Positions 33,883-42,930 of a DNA stretch of 64,000 nt are shown piece by piece. Numbering within the stretch: position 1 is the first letter of the stretch; each line of letters begins with the position of its first letter. Where the stretch lies: positions 615,042 to 679,041 of the forward strand of contig JALOPZ010000001.1 of assembly GCA_025453605.1 (NCBI GenBank). Direction: 5' to 3'. The DNA is from Candidatus Margulisiibacteriota bacterium (lineage in GTDB: Bacteria > Margulisbacteria > WOR-1 > O2-12-FULL-45-9 > XYB2-FULL-48-7). The position numbers were made by a program, and so were the translations under genes. The notes beneath the pieces were generated by a model. The model had not been told where the DNA came from. It was given only the letters and a program-made list of their open reading frames with translations, and made no database searches.

Positions 33883-36701
33883 TTCTTTTTGGCTTTTTTC
33901 TCTTTGACGGGCGCCGGCGGCACGAGCGGCGCCGGCTCTTTTTTCTCCGTTTTGCGCTGGCCGGGGGTAAAGGTGATCTTCCCGTCCACCGCCGCGGCGA
34001 TGACCGTGTCCCCATCCTTGAACTTGCCGGCGATGATCTCGTTCGAGAGCGGATTTTCCAGGAGATGCTGGACGGCGCGCCGCAGCGGCCGGGCTCCGTA
34101 CTTTGGCTCGTACCCTTCCTTGATCACCTGCTGTTTGACCTCATCGGTCACTTCCAGCTTGAGGCCGCGAACCTCGACCTGTTTTTGCAGATCGGCGATG
34201 ATCAGTCCGGCGATCAGCTTCAGCTCGTCCTCGTCGAGCGGATGGAAGACGATGATCTCGTCGATCCGGTTAAGAAATTCCGGCCGGAACTCCTTCTTCA
34301 TGTCGGAGAGAACGGTGTCCCTCATCTTATCGTAAGTAGCCTCACGGTCCTCCCGCGGCATGAAGCCGATGGCCCCGGTCTGGACGATCTCTTTCTGGCC
34401 GATATTGCTGGTCATGATGACCACGGTGTTCTTGAAGTCGACCACGTGTCCCTTGGAGTCGGTCAGCCGGCCGTCCTCGAGGATCTGGAGGAGGATGTTG
34501 AAGACATCGGGGTGAGCCTTCTCGATCTCGTCGAACAGGATAACGGAGTACGGTTTGCGGCGGACCGCTTCGGTCAGCGTGCCGCCCTCCTCGTAGCCGA
34601 CGTACCCGGGGGGGGCGCCGACCATCCGGGAAACGGTGTGCTTTTCCATGTATTCGGACATATCGATCCGGATCAGGGCGTCCTGCGTGCCGAAGAGGAA
34701 CTCGGCCAAACGGCGGGCGACCTCGGTCTTACCGACGCCGGTCGGTCCGGCAAAAATGAACGAGCCGACCGGGCGCTGCGGCGGCTTAAGGCCGGCACGG
34801 CCGCGGCGGATCGCCTGGGAAATGGCGACGACCGCTTCGTCCTGCCCGATGATCCGTTTGTGCAACTCGGTCTCCATGTGGATCAGTTTTTCTGTCTCCG
34901 CGGCCGTCAGTTTGACGACCGGGATACCGGTCCAGTCCGAAACGATCGAGGCGATATCGTCCTCGGTCACCGTCGGTTCACCGGTCCCGCGCTCCAGTTT
35001 CCATTTTTCTTCCAGTTCGTGCTTTTTCTTTTCCAGCTCGGCGCTCTTATCGCGGTAGGTCGCCGCTTTTTCGTATTTCTGACCGGTCAGCGCCTCTTCT
35101 TTTTCCCGTTTCAGCGCCTCGATCTCTTTTTGCACCTGTTTGAGCTCGGCCGGCGGCGAGATCGTCCGCAAACGGACTTTCGCGCCTGCTTCATCCATCA
35201 CGTCAATCGCCTTGTCCGGCAGGAACCGGTCGGAGATGTACCGGTGGGAGAGGGTGGTGGCCGCGACCAGTGCCGCATCAGGGATCTTGACCCGGTGGTG
35301 CGCTTCGTAACGGTCGCGGATCCCCTTGAGGATCTCGATCGTCAGTTCGACCGACGGCTCGCCGATCAGGACCGGCTGAAAACGGCGTTCCAGCGCGGCG
35401 TCTTTCTCGATGTTCTTGCGGTATTCGTCGACCGTGGTGGCGCCGATCACCTGTAATTCACCGCGGGCGAGCGCGGGCTTAAGCATATTGGCCGCGTCGA
35501 TCGCTCCTTCCGCTCCGCCGGCGCCGACCAGAGTGTGCAATTCGTCGATAAAAAGGATAACCTGCCGCTTTTTGGCCAGGATCTCTTCGAGGACCTTTTT
35601 AACGCGCGACTCGAACTCGCCCCGGTACTTGGTCCCGGCGATCATGCCGCCGAGGTCGAGCGCGATGACCTGCTTATCTTTCAGGATCTCCGGCACATCG
35701 CCGCTGATGATCCGCTCGGCCAGCCCTTCAACGATCGCCGTTTTACCGACCCCCGGGTCACCGAGCAGGGCCGGGTTGTTCTTGGTCCGGCGGGAGAGGA
35801 TCCGGATGATCCGCTCGATCTCTTTTTCCCGGTCGATGACCGGGTCGAGCTCGCCCTTGCGCGCCATGGCGGTCAGATCGCGGCCAAAAGAGGTCAGGGC
35901 CGGTTTTTGCGGCCGGGGCGGGGCGCCGAGGCCGATCCCCGGGAAACCAAACATCCCTTCGGGCATCTCCCCTTCGCCTCTGCCTTCGCCTTCAATTTCC
36001 CCCCCCTCGGGGTAATCCTGCTGCTGCATCTCTTCCGGATGACCGGGACCGAGCGCTTTTTCCACGTCGGAGATGATCTGGCGGGCGACTTTATCGAAGT
36101 TGATCTTCCGTTTATGGAGCGCTTGAGCGGCGATGCTCTCCCCTTCGCGGATTATCCCCAGCAGGATGTGCTCCTCACCGACGTAGTTGAAGCCGAGCTC
36201 GCGGGCGGCCTGGTAAGCGAGCTCCAGCGCTTTTTTGGCGCGGGGTGACAAAGTCATCTTCTTGGGCGAGCCCTCGCCGCGGCCGATCAGCGATTCCAGG
36301 TCGGAGAAGAGGTTGACCAGATCGACGCCGAGCGTCTGCAGGACCCGGTAGGCCGACCCTTCGGCCTTGAGCAGGCCGAGCAGGAGGTGCTCGGTCCGGA
36401 CGTGGTCGTGACCGAGCCGATTGGACTCTTCGGTGGCCAGCTGCAGGACCTTATTGGCCGAATCGGAGAAGTAGTCGTAAAAACGCTCGGTCGGCCGGCG
36501 TTTAAAGAGCGAGGCGAAGAGGTCGGGAAACTCAAAAAAGCCGGGAAAATCGTTCAGCCCGAAATTTTCCAGATTTGCCCCCGGCACAAAGCCTTCTTCG
36601 GCGGCGCACTGGCCGCAGAGATGGCGCTCCACCTTCTTGCCGTTGACAATCTTAGTGATATGGACCGCGGCCGGATTAATTTTGCACTTTTGACAGATCA
36701 T
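33879..36701 (-). CDS. clpC: ClpC-type AAA+ unfoldase with N-terminal McsA-like zinc finger
   Basis: A 940-residue protein. Residues 1-33 ([19 protein letters not shown] then HLCGQC) form a four-cysteine finger (Cys3, Cys6, Cys29, Cys32) like the N terminus of the ClpC adaptor McsA. Two Clp-N repeats follow ([27 protein letters not shown]), then AAA-1 with GDPGVGKT, a UVR-like segment ([18 protein letters not shown]), and AAA-2 with GPTGVGKT. The tail is Lys-rich. ClpC unfolds substrates for ClpP. In Firmicutes the finger is a separate protein, so this is a fusion. AAGGAAGGG precedes ATG 36701. It lies between hspR and leuS. Confidence 0.93.
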   Translation of the reverse strand: MICQKCKINPAAVHITKIVNGKKVERHLCGQCAAEEGFVPGANLENFGLNDFPGFFEFPDLFASLFKRRPTERFYDYFSDSANKVLQLATEESNRLGHDHVRTEHLLLGLLKAEGSAYRVLQTLGVDLVNLFSDLESLIGRGEGSPKKMTLSPRAKKALELAYQAARELGFNYVGEEHILLGIIREGESIAAQALHKRKINFDKVARQIISDVEKALGPGHPEEMQQQDYPEGGEIEGEGRGEGEMPEGMFGFPGIGLGAPPRPQKPALTSFGRDLTAMARKGELDPVIDREKEIERIIRILSRRTKNNPALLGDPGVGKTAIVEGLAERIISGDVPEILKDKQVIALDLGGMIAGTKYRGEFESRVKKVLEEILAKKRQVILFIDELHTLVGAGGAEGAIDAANMLKPALARGELQVIGATTVDEYRKNIEKDAALERRFQPVLIGEPSVELTIEILKGIRDRYEAHHRVKIPDAALVAATTLSHRYISDRFLPDKAIDVMDEAGAKVRLRTISPPAELKQVQKEIEALKREKEEALTGQKYEKAATYRDKSAELEKKKHELEEKWKLERGTGEPTVTEDDIASIVSDWTGIPVVKLTAAETEKLIHMETELHKRIIGQDEAVVAISQAIRRGRAGLKPPQRPVGSFIFAGPTGVGKTEVARRLAEFLFGTQDALIRIDMSEYMEKHTVSRMVGAPPGYVGYEEGGTLTEAVRRKPYSVILFDEIEKAHPDVFNILLQILEDGRLTDSKGHVVDFKNTVVIMTSNIGQKEIVQTGAIGFMPREDREATYDKMRDTVLSDMKKEFRPEFLNRIDEIIVFHPLDEDELKLIAGLIIADLQKQVEVRGLKLEVTDEVKQQVIKEGYEPKYGARPLRRAVQHLLENPLSNEIIAGKFKDGDTVIAAAVDGKITFTPGQRKTEKKEPAPLVPPAPVKEKKAKKK

Positions 36702-36719
36702 ATTTTCCCTTCCTTTCTG

Positions 36720-36725
36720 ATTATA
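36720..36725 (-). promoter_or_regulatory. -10 box before clpC
   Basis: Leftward TATAAT in the 40-base gap between hspR and clpC, ending 18 bases before the clpC ATG. No -35 is visible. It could add a basal promoter inside the hspR operon. Confidence 0.3.
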
Positions 36726-36741
36726 CAATAGCCGGCAAGCC

Positions 36742-37044
36742 TCACGCCAGCATTTCCTCGATCAGCTTGTCGACCTCGATATGAAAACGGTCGGCCATGG
36801 CCAGTAATGCTCTGACCCCCGACAGGTTAATGTCCCATTCGTCCATCAGGGCGCAGAACTGCTTGACCCGGGTCAGATCGTTCTGGGAGAAGAGCCGATA
36901 GTTCTTGGCGGTCCGCTTCGGGTTGATCAGCCCCACCTCTTCGTAGATCCGTAAGGTTCGCGGATGGCAGCCTAAAAGTTCGGCCGCGATCTGAATGGTG
37001 TAGACCGCTTTGCCGCTATCGTGCGACCAATGAAACATTGACAT
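36742..37044 (-). CDS. hspR: HspR-type MerR-family heat-shock repressor
   Basis: A 100-residue DNA-binding protein. VYTIQIAAELLGCHPRTLRIYEEVGLINPKR is the winged-helix region (written here as IQIAAELLGCHPRTLRIYEE) and matches HspR, followed by NYRLFSQNDLTRV and the coiled dimer helix NLSGVRALLAMAD. HspR represses chaperone and clp operons by binding HAIR repeats. An HAIR-shaped repeat overlaps its own -35 box. I chose ATG 37044, which fits a leaderless start 7 bases after the -10; an ATG two codons later is possible. clpC and leuS follow on the same strand. Confidence 0.88.
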   Translation of the reverse strand: MSMFHWSHDSGKAVYTIQIAAELLGCHPRTLRIYEEVGLINPKRTAKNYRLFSQNDLTRVKQFCALMDEWDINLSGVRALLAMADRFHIEVDKLIEEMLA

Positions 37045-37051
37045 AGAGAGC

Positions 37052-37081
37052 AGTATAAACCTTGCCAATAGAAATGTCAAG
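37052..37081 (-). promoter_or_regulatory. Consensus promoter with overlapping HAIR-like operator for hspR
   Basis: Leftward TTGACA (37080 to 37075), a 17-base spacer and TATACT (37057 to 37052). The inverted repeat CTTGCCA-N7-TGTCAAG (37061-37081) covers the -35. Its 7-7-7 spacing and CTTG/CAAG ends match the HspR HAIR site (CTTGAGT-N7-ACTCAAG). The -10 ends 7 bases before ATG 37044, so the mRNA would start at the start codon. Confidence 0.6.
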
Positions 37082-37083
37082 CA

Positions 37084-37797
37084 TTAGAAGCCAGGGTCAA
37101 AGATCCGGTCGGCGAGGCCGGTGTTGACCTGGAAATTGGTCCCTTTCAGGTTAAAGACCAGGCCGACGAGGAAGCCGCCGTTAAGTTCCAGGGCAGACTG
37201 ACCGTGGCAGGCAACTGGAACATCAAGACCGTTGATGACCTGGTAATCGATATTGACCTTCCCTTTCAGGCCATTGGCGATCGTCAGGTCCATCCTCCGG
37301 AGGAGGTCGGCCGCCGGATCAGCGCGGAAAATGACCTTTTTGACATTTTTCAGGACCCCGGGCTTCGGCCACCCTTCCATGACGACCTCCCGGCTGGTCG
37401 CGCTGATCGTCTGTAACTGGAAATTAGTCTCCATCAGGCGCGGATTAAAACCGACGGTAAAATCAGGAGCGTGGATCAGGGTGATATAGTAACGCTTCCC
37501 TTCTCCGTCGATCTTCCGAATGTTGTTGCCGCGGATGTAATAACGCTCTTTACCGACGACCGCCATGACCCGGTCGGGCGCCTTGTAAAAAAGCTGGCCT
37601 TTTTGCCGGTTGACCCCGCCGCAGCCGAGGAGCTGCAGGCTGGTGTCGAGCGTGATGTCGCACCGGGCGTCGCGGACCCGGAGAAATTTGGCGGTCAGCC
37701 GGTCGACCAGGGCGGTGGCGGCCGGCTCAGCCAGGGCGGGAGTGAAAAGGGTCATGAGCAGGAACGCAGTGATGGTATTCCGGACGGCGCAGAACAT
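37084..37797 (-). CDS. LolA-like periplasmic lipoprotein carrier
   Basis: A 237-residue exported protein with a signal peptide ending near ALAEP (residue 23). [30 protein letters not shown], and the beta-rich remainder resemble the LolA/LolB fold (outer-membrane lipoprotein-sorting family), which shields lipid moieties in a half-barrel. This supports an outer membrane. A TGCTATAAT box ends 5 bases before the ATG. Its stop lies 2 bases from the hspR promoter, so read-through into hspR is possible. Confidence 0.65.
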   Translation of the reverse strand: MFCAVRNTITAFLLMTLFTPALAEPAATALVDRLTAKFLRVRDARCDITLDTSLQLLGCGGVNRQKGQLFYKAPDRVMAVVGKERYYIRGNNIRKIDGEGKRYYITLIHAPDFTVGFNPRLMETNFQLQTISATSREVVMEGWPKPGVLKNVKKVIFRADPAADLLRRMDLTIANGLKGKVNIDYQVINGLDVPVACHGQSALELNGGFLVGLVFNLKGTNFQVNTGLADRIFDPGF

Positions 37798-37802
37798 AGA
37801 AT

Positions 37803-37825
37803 ATTATAGCATTTTGGATTATAAT
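37803..37825. promoter_or_regulatory. Divergent -10 boxes for the LolA-like gene and trpB
   Basis: Leftward TGCTATAAT (37811 to 37803) ends 5 bases before the LolA-like ATG. Rightward TATAAT (37820-37825) ends 9 bases before the trpB GTG. Both imply almost no 5' leader. -35 boxes are weak. Confidence 0.45.
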
Positions 37826-37834
37826 GGGCGCAGC

Positions 37835-39007
37835 GTGGTTAATTTTCACGAACTACCGGATAGCAATGGTCATTTTGGCCAGTACGGCGGCCGCTTTGTG
37901 CCTGAAACCTTGATGGCGCCGCTGGAGGCGCTGACCAAGGCCTACCTGGCGGTCCGGCACGATCCCGCCTTCAAGGCGGAACTGGACGGTTATCTGACAA
38001 ACTTTGCCGGCCGGCCGACGCCGCTCTATTTTGCGGAACGGCTATCCGCTCGCCTCGGCGGGCCGAGGATCTACCTGAAACGGGAGGACCTCTGCCACAC
38101 CGGCGCGCACAAGATCAATAATGTCCTCGGCCAGCTGCTGCTGGCGAAAAGAATGGGAAAAAAGCGGATCATCGCCGAGACTGGCGCCGGACAACACGGG
38201 GTCGCGACCGCGACCGGCGCGGCGCTGCTCGGGCTGGACTGCGTCGTTTACATGGGAGCGGTCGACGTCAAACGCCAGGCGTTGAACGTTTTCCGGATGG
38301 AGCTGCTTGGCGCTAAAGTTATACCGGTCAATTCCGGCACTAAAACCTTGAAGGACGCGGTCAACGAAACTTTCCGCGACTGGATGGCCCATCCTGACGA
38401 CACTTTCTACTGCCTCGGTTCCTGTGTCGGGCCGCATCCCTATCCACTGATGGTGCGCGACTTCCAGTCGGTCATCGGTCAGGAAGCAAAAAGCCAGCAT
38501 TGGGCGGCCGAAAAGAGGGCGCCAGCTTGTTTAGTCGCCTGTGTCGGCGGCGGCTCGAACTCGATCGGACTTTTTTACCCGTTCTTAAATGACCCGGGAG
38601 TCAGGATCATCGGGGTAGAGGCGGCCGGGGCCGCTTCGCTTTGCCGCGGGACGGTCGGCGTCCTGCACGGCGCCCGCGAATATGTTTTGCAGAGCAAAAC
38701 CGGCCAGATCGCAGAGACCCATTCGATCTCGGCCGGGCTCGATTATTCCGGTTCCGGCCCCGAGCACAGCAATCTGAAGGACGCCGGCCGCGTTGAATAC
38801 GTGACAGCCAACGATAAAGAGGCGCTGGACGGGTTCAAGCTGCTGGCCCGGACCGAAGGGATCATCCCGGCGCTGGAATCGTCCCACGCGATCGCCTATT
38901 TAAAGAAATTAGCTCCGCAGCTTGATCGATCACAAACAGTGATCGTCTGCCTGTCGGGGCGAGGGGACAAGGATGTCGAGAGTATCAGCCGCCTTCGCAA
39001 AGCGTAA
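37835..39007 (+). CDS. trpB: Tryptophan synthase beta chain
   Basis: A 390-residue PLP enzyme that joins indole and serine. [16 protein letters not shown] opens the protein, [15 protein letters not shown] contains the PLP-binding Lys, [13 protein letters not shown] and [15 protein letters not shown] are the phosphate-binding regions. The start is GTG 37835. It overlaps trpA by 35 bases. The other trp genes are not in the window, so the pair either completes a pathway encoded elsewhere or uses imported indole. Confidence 0.97.
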   Translation: MVNFHELPDSNGHFGQYGGRFVPETLMAPLEALTKAYLAVRHDPAFKAELDGYLTNFAGRPTPLYFAERLSARLGGPRIYLKREDLCHTGAHKINNVLGQLLLAKRMGKKRIIAETGAGQHGVATATGAALLGLDCVVYMGAVDVKRQALNVFRMELLGAKVIPVNSGTKTLKDAVNETFRDWMAHPDDTFYCLGSCVGPHPYPLMVRDFQSVIGQEAKSQHWAAEKRAPACLVACVGGGSNSIGLFYPFLNDPGVRIIGVEAAGAASLCRGTVGVLHGAREYVLQSKTGQIAETHSISAGLDYSGSGPEHSNLKDAGRVEYVTANDKEALDGFKLLARTEGIIPALESSHAIAYLKKLAPQLDRSQTVIVCLSGRGDKDVESISRLRKA

Positions 39008-39734
39008 AGCGTTAATAGCCTATATTACCGCCGGTGACCCGTCGCTCCCGGTGACGGAAAAGCTGGTCTATGACCTGGAAAAGGCCGGCGCCGATATTGT
39101 TGAGCTCGGCATCCCTTTTTCCGATCCGCTGGCCGACGGGCCGGTCATTCAGGCTTCCCACCAGCGGGCGCTTAAGAAAAACGTCAGCCTGGCGGACGTC
39201 TTTAAGCTGGTCGGCCGGCTGCGGAAAAAGACGGACATTCCGCTCTGCTTCATGCTGGCTTACAACCTGATCGTTCAGTATGGCGAGGAGAAGTTCTACG
39301 CCGACTGCGCGCAGCTGGGAGTCGACGGGATCATTGTTCCCGATCTTCCGCCCGAAGAATCGTCCCTCGTCCCTCGTCCTTCGTCCCTTGACCAGATTTT
39401 CCTGGTAGCGCCGACGTCGACCGAGGAGCGGATAAGGCTGGCCGCCAAAAGCTCGTCCGGTTTTGTCTACCTGGTGTCGGTGGCGGGGATCACGGGGGCC
39501 AGGAAAGGATTATCAGGGGATTTAGGGGATTTGGTTAATAGGGTGAAGAAATATACCAATCTTCCTGTCGCCATTGGATTTGGAATCTCCACTCCGGCCC
39601 AAGCCAGGGAAGCGGCCAAACTGGCCGACGGGGTGATAGTCGGCTCGGCGATCGTCGAGCTGATCGCCAAAAAGAAAATAAAAGCGGTCGTCAGTTTTGT
39701 TGCCGCGCTCCGTAAAGCATTAGATGTGGTATAG
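38973..39734 (+). CDS. trpA: Tryptophan synthase alpha chain
   Basis: A 253-residue TIM barrel that releases indole from indole-3-glycerol phosphate. [28 protein letters not shown] (catalytic Glu and Asp region) and [14 protein letters not shown] are conserved. Two tandem arrays fall in it: four CGTCC-type heptamers (39361-39388), translated as [10 protein letters not shown] where a helix normally precedes the next strand, and a 9-base pair at 39515-39532 near the [12 protein letters not shown] loop. Its ATG lies inside trpB and its end overlaps the HD gene by 11 bases. Confidence 0.96.
   Translation: MSRVSAAFAKRKALIAYITAGDPSLPVTEKLVYDLEKAGADIVELGIPFSDPLADGPVIQASHQRALKKNVSLADVFKLVGRLRKKTDIPLCFMLAYNLIVQYGEEKFYADCAQLGVDGIIVPDLPPEESSLVPRPSSLDQIFLVAPTSTEERIRLAAKSSSGFVYLVSVAGITGARKGLSGDLGDLVNRVKKYTNLPVAIGFGISTPAQAREAAKLADGVIVGSAIVELIAKKKIKAVVSFVAALRKALDVV
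39361..39388 (+). repeat. Four heptamers inside trpA
   Basis: CGTCCCT, CGTCCCT, CGTCCTT and CGTCCCT in tandem. Translated in frame as [10 protein letters not shown]. The same word family occurs in rluD (45945-45973). Confidence 0.85.
39515..39532 (+). repeat. 9-base tandem pair inside trpA
   Basis: AGGGGATTT twice in tandem, preceded by the related AAGGATTATC. Encodes SGDLGDL; being 18 bases it keeps the frame. Confidence 0.55.
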
Positions 39735-40263
39735 CTTAACTCACCGGCTCAGACAGTTTTACTTCGGCATGTCGGCCGTCTATCTGAAAGAGGACGCGGC
39801 CTTTGTCAGCAGCTATCTGAACAGCGAAGAAGTCGCCCTTTTTAACCAGCTGCCGACCTTTGAGAAGAAACACTCGGTCATCGTCGCCAAAAAGATGCTC
39901 GAACTGGCGCTTTATAACCCCGAACTTGACCCGCGCAAGCTGGCCAAGCTCGGTTTGCTGCACGATATCGGCAAAGTGCTGGAACGGAGCGGGATCGTGA
40001 CCAAATCTATTTTAGTCATCGTCCGCTTTTTGTTCCCCTGGCTATACAACTGGCTGGCCGAGCTGGGGGTCCGCAACCGGCTGTTCCGCGCTTTTTTTAT
40101 CCACCGGCACCACGGCCTGGTCGGCGCCCAGCTGTTGGCCAAGATCGGGGTTTCCAGCGAGTTCCTGATGATGATCAAGAAACATGACCCCCGGGTCGAG
40201 CCCTTTGCCCCGGATGACCCCATTGAATTGAAGATCTTGCAGCAGGCCGATTCTACTTACTAG
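39724..40263 (+). CDS. HD-domain phosphohydrolase-like protein
   Basis: A 179-residue protein. KHSVIVAKKMLELA, LGLLHDIGKVLERSG and FFIHRHHGLVGAQLLAKIG match the H...HD...H...D metal-binding pattern of HD-domain hydrolases. A hydrophobic stretch (SILVIVRFLFPWLYNWL) sits between the metal motifs. Substrate unknown; many relatives act on nucleotides. Start ATG overlaps the trpA end by 11 bases, so it is expressed with trpBA. Its 3' end overlaps queF tail to tail by 11 bases. Confidence 0.8.
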   Translation: MWYSLTHRLRQFYFGMSAVYLKEDAAFVSSYLNSEEVALFNQLPTFEKKHSVIVAKKMLELALYNPELDPRKLAKLGLLHDIGKVLERSGIVTKSILVIVRFLFPWLYNWLAELGVRNRLFRAFFIHRHHGLVGAQLLAKIGVSSEFLMMIKKHDPRVEPFAPDDPIELKILQQADSTY

Positions 40264-40585
40264 CGGTCACGGTCGTTTTGATCCCGCCCCGGACGTTAAA
40301 CTCGCCGGTCACGGTCATTTTCCGCGGCTTAACGGCGGCGACCAGGTCGTCGAGGATCTTGTTGACGACATCTTCGTGGAAGGTCCCGACATTGCGATAG
40401 GAGACGAAGTAGAGCTTTAAAGACTTCAGTTCGACGATCAGTTTGTCCGGGATATATTCGATCCTGATCGTCGCAAAGTCGGGTAAGCCAGTCTTGGGAC
40501 AGACGCAGGTGAACTCGGGGAACTCGATGTTCACCGCGTAGTCGCGCCCGGGGTTCTTATTCTCGATCACTTCTATTTTCGCCAT
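40253..40585 (-). CDS. queF: 7-cyano-7-deazaguanine reductase (QueF, short form)
   Basis: A 110-residue NADPH-dependent nitrile reductase that makes preQ1 for queuosine. FPEFTCVCPKTGLPDFA contains the catalytic Cys that binds preQ0, VELKSLKLYFVSYRN is the diagnostic QueF motif, and GTFHEDVVN supplies the downstream His. This is the single-domain type I form. The other queuosine genes are absent from the window. It lies downstream of pyrF with a 13-base overlap. Confidence 0.94.
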   Translation of the reverse strand: MAKIEVIENKNPGRDYAVNIEFPEFTCVCPKTGLPDFATIRIEYIPDKLIVELKSLKLYFVSYRNVGTFHEDVVNKILDDLVAAVKPRKMTVTGEFNVRGGIKTTVTASK

Positions 40586-41352
40586 TTATTTATCTCGTCC
40601 CGCAGTTTTTTGGCTTCGGCCTTCGGGTCCGCCGCGTAAATGATGCTGCGCGAAGCGTTGATGATCGGCCGTTTACCCCCGTCGCGGACCGCGGCCTCGA
40701 GGCTGCCGCCCTGAGCGCCAACCCCGGGGATCAGGACCGGCAGGTCGCCGGTTATTTTGGTGATCTCTTTGAGCTCTTCGGGCTTGGTGGCGCCGACCAC
40801 CAGGCCGCAGTTGCCGTAGTGGTTCCACTCTTTGACGTGCTTGGCGACGGAGAGGTAGAGCGGCTCCTGCCCGCCGGCCGATTCAAAGTCCTTGCTGCCG
40901 GCGTTGCTGGTCAGGCAGAGGACGAAAACCCCCTTGTCGCGGTAATCGAGGAACGGCTTGACCGAATCGTGTCCCATGTAGGGGTTAACCGTGACCGCGT
41001 CGGCCTTGAACGAATCGAAGGCTGCTTTGGCATAGGCGGCCGAGGAGTGGCCGACGTCGCCCCGTTTGGCGTCGAGGATGACCGGCACTTTAGTGCGGGT
41101 ATGGATGTAATCGATCGTCCGGATCAGCGAGCTGATGCCGTACAAACCGTACATCTCGTAGAAAGCGGCGTTCGGTTTGTAAGCGCAGACCAGATCGGCG
41201 GTCGCTTCGATAACGGCCATGTTGAACGTCAGGATCGGATCGTCGGAGCTCAGGTATTTGGCGGGGAGCTGGGAGAGGTCGACGTCGAGGCCGACGCAGA
41301 GGGAACTGTGATTGGTCTTGACCGCCTGATCAAGCGTCCGGAGGAAGCTCAT
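40573..41352 (-). CDS. pyrF: Orotidine-5'-phosphate decarboxylase (type 2)
   Basis: A 259-residue enzyme giving UMP from OMP. LCVGLDVDLSQLP begins the barrel, KPNAAFYEMYG and VPVILDAKRGDVGHSSAAY (catalytic Lys and Asp tetrad) identify the TIGR02127-type enzyme, and LIPGVGAQGG with NASRSIIYA binds the phosphate. It overlaps rpsA by 23 bases upstream and queF downstream, so rpsA-pyrF-queF form one leftward transcript. Confidence 0.95.
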   Translation of the reverse strand: MSFLRTLDQAVKTNHSSLCVGLDVDLSQLPAKYLSSDDPILTFNMAVIEATADLVCAYKPNAAFYEMYGLYGISSLIRTIDYIHTRTKVPVILDAKRGDVGHSSAAYAKAAFDSFKADAVTVNPYMGHDSVKPFLDYRDKGVFVLCLTSNAGSKDFESAGGQEPLYLSVAKHVKEWNHYGNCGLVVGATKPEELKEITKITGDLPVLIPGVGAQGGSLEAAVRDGGKRPIINASRSIIYAADPKAEAKKLRDEINKWRK

Positions 41353-42829
41353 CCGTCCCGGCGGCCGCCTCGGCTTCTGCCGCTTCTTTCTCGGCCTTGG
41401 CGCGCTCCTTCTCGGCGATAATGTCGGCGATCGTCACTTTCTTCTCTTCGGTCGTTGCGGCCAGGACGGTCGGCGTGGCCGCTGCCGCTTTGGCCGCGGC
41501 CTTTTCTTTCATTTTCAGGACTTCCTTGATCGACAGGCCGATCCGCTGTTCGGCCGGCAGGACGCGGAGGATCTTGACGTCGTAGGTCTCGCCGATCTTG
41601 ACGGCGTCGCCCGGGTTCTGGACCGGTTCTCTCGACAACTCGGAGATGTGGATCAGCCCCTCCAACCCGCGCTCCAGTTCGGCAAAAGCGCCGAACTTGG
41701 CAAAGCGGAGGACCTTGGCTTTAACGATCTGGCCTGGTTTGTATAGATCGCCGGCGCTCGCCCACGGATCGGGGAGCAGCTCTTTGAGCCCGAGAGAGAC
41801 TTTCCGGTTGACCCGGTCCACCCCCAGGATAAAGACGTCGATCTCTTCGCCCGGCTTGACGACTTCCGAAGGATGCTTGACCCTTTTCCAGGAGAGTTCG
41901 GTCAGATGGATCAGTCCCTCGATCCCGCCGAGGTCGACGAACGCACCGAACGGCTTGAGATGGGAAACTTTCCCCTTGCGGACCTGGCCGACCTCCAGCT
42001 CTTCGAGGATCTTGAGCGAATCGAGTTTTTCTTTTTCGCCGGCCGCCTGGCGATGGGAGAGAACGATCTTTCCCTGACGCTGGTTAACTTCGATCACCCG
42101 CAGCGGAATGGTCTGGCCGACGAACGAATCCAGAGTCTCTTCGGGCTTTTTGGCGACCTGGGAAGCGGGGACAAAACCGCGCAGGCCGTCGCAGTCGACG
42201 ACCAGCCCCCCCTTTAAGGCCTGCAGCACCTTGCCGGCCAAAAGGGACCGGCGGTGATAGGCGTCGTTGGCGATCTTCCACCCTTTTTCAAAATCGGCTT
42301 TTTTCTTGGAGAGAAGTGCGTACCCCTCTTTGTTCTCCAGCTTTTCGATCAGGACGTCGATCACGTCGCCGACCTTGACGATCTCTTCGGGGTTCTTGGG
42401 GATCCGGTCGGCCAGCTCTTCAATCGGGATCAGGCCATCGGCCTTATACTTGATGTCGACCAGGATGCCCGATTGGTCGATCTTCAGGACTTTTCCTTTA
42501 ACGATGTCGCCCGGTTCATACTCTTTCATGGTCGCATCGTAAGCGGAGGTCTCGGCCGTTACGACCGGTTGTTTGGACGCGGTTGCTTTAGCGACCGGCT
42601 GGCTGAGGATCGGTTGAAGTGGGGGCGGGGCGACCGGCGCCGGTTTGGGCTCAGCGGAGAAAGAGGTCGCTTTGAACTCATCTTTCTTGTCCGGGGCGCT
42701 GGCCGGTTCGGCCGTCTTTTCCGGTTTTTTCGTTTCGGCCAGCGTTTGCCGGATCAGTTCTTCGACTTCGGAGAGGCCGGCATCGCCGCGGCTTTTATCA
42801 AAGGAGGTAGCGGAATACTGTTCTGTCAT
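41330..42829 (-). CDS. rpsA: Ribosomal protein bS1 (four S1 domains)
   Basis: A 499-residue RNA-binding protein. After an Ala/Pro-rich linker of about 100 residues, four S1 domains follow: YEPGDIVKGKVLKIDQSGIL, HRRSLLAGKVLQALKGGLVV, LEVGQVRKGKVSHLKPFGAF and YKPGQIVKAKVLRFAKFGAF. The tail is an Ala/Glu/Lys-rich extension. bS1 helps load leadered mRNAs. That is of interest here because rpsA itself, and many other genes in the window, have a -10 box very close to the start codon. A TGGTAATCT box ends 9 bases before the ATG. Confidence 0.92.
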   Translation of the reverse strand: MTEQYSATSFDKSRGDAGLSEVEELIRQTLAETKKPEKTAEPASAPDKKDEFKATSFSAEPKPAPVAPPPLQPILSQPVAKATASKQPVVTAETSAYDATMKEYEPGDIVKGKVLKIDQSGILVDIKYKADGLIPIEELADRIPKNPEEIVKVGDVIDVLIEKLENKEGYALLSKKKADFEKGWKIANDAYHRRSLLAGKVLQALKGGLVVDCDGLRGFVPASQVAKKPEETLDSFVGQTIPLRVIEVNQRQGKIVLSHRQAAGEKEKLDSLKILEELEVGQVRKGKVSHLKPFGAFVDLGGIEGLIHLTELSWKRVKHPSEVVKPGEEIDVFILGVDRVNRKVSLGLKELLPDPWASAGDLYKPGQIVKAKVLRFAKFGAFAELERGLEGLIHISELSREPVQNPGDAVKIGETYDVKILRVLPAEQRIGLSIKEVLKMKEKAAAKAAAATPTVLAATTEEKKVTIADIIAEKERAKAEKEAAEAEAAAGTDELPPDA

Positions 42830-42838
42830 AACTTAATA

Positions 42839-42847
42839 AGATTACCA
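42839..42847 (-). promoter_or_regulatory. Extended -10 box for rpsA
   Basis: Leftward TGGTAATCT (TGn plus TAATCT) ends 9 bases before the rpsA ATG, with no ribosome site between. The predicted leader is 2-3 bases. Confidence 0.35.
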
Positions 42848-42865
42848 TAAAATTGAGATAGGGGC

Positions 42866-42889
42866 AAGGGTCGTAGGGTCATAGAGGAG
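42866..42889 (+). repeat. 8-base tandem repeats between rpsA and speD-like gene
   Basis: AAGGGTCG, TAGGGTCA and TAGAGGAG in tandem, directly before the -35 of the speD-like gene. The TAGGGTCATAG word is shared with the array in the GlmU-like gene. Confidence 0.6.
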
Positions 42890-42894
42890 GGAAC

Positions 42895-42923
42895 TTGACA
42901 AACTGCCGGAAAACGCCTAAATT
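42895..42923 (+). promoter_or_regulatory. Promoter for speD-like gene, leaderless layout
   Basis: TTGACA (42895-42900), a 17-base spacer and TAAATT (42918-42923, 4 of 6). The -10 ends 7 bases before GTG 42931, which places the transcription start at the start codon. Confidence 0.55.
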
Positions 42924-42930
42924 ATGACTT

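Noticed and set aside
33861..35456. A 531-codon open frame opposite clpC
   Set aside because: Antisense shadow of the AAA+ domains; residues are rich in Asp/Arg/Leu as expected from reverse reading.
35955..36012. Repeat-like segment in clpC encoding a Gly/Glu-rich linker
   Set aside because: It is codon-level low complexity without a fixed 7-base unit, so it was not grouped with the heptamer arrays.
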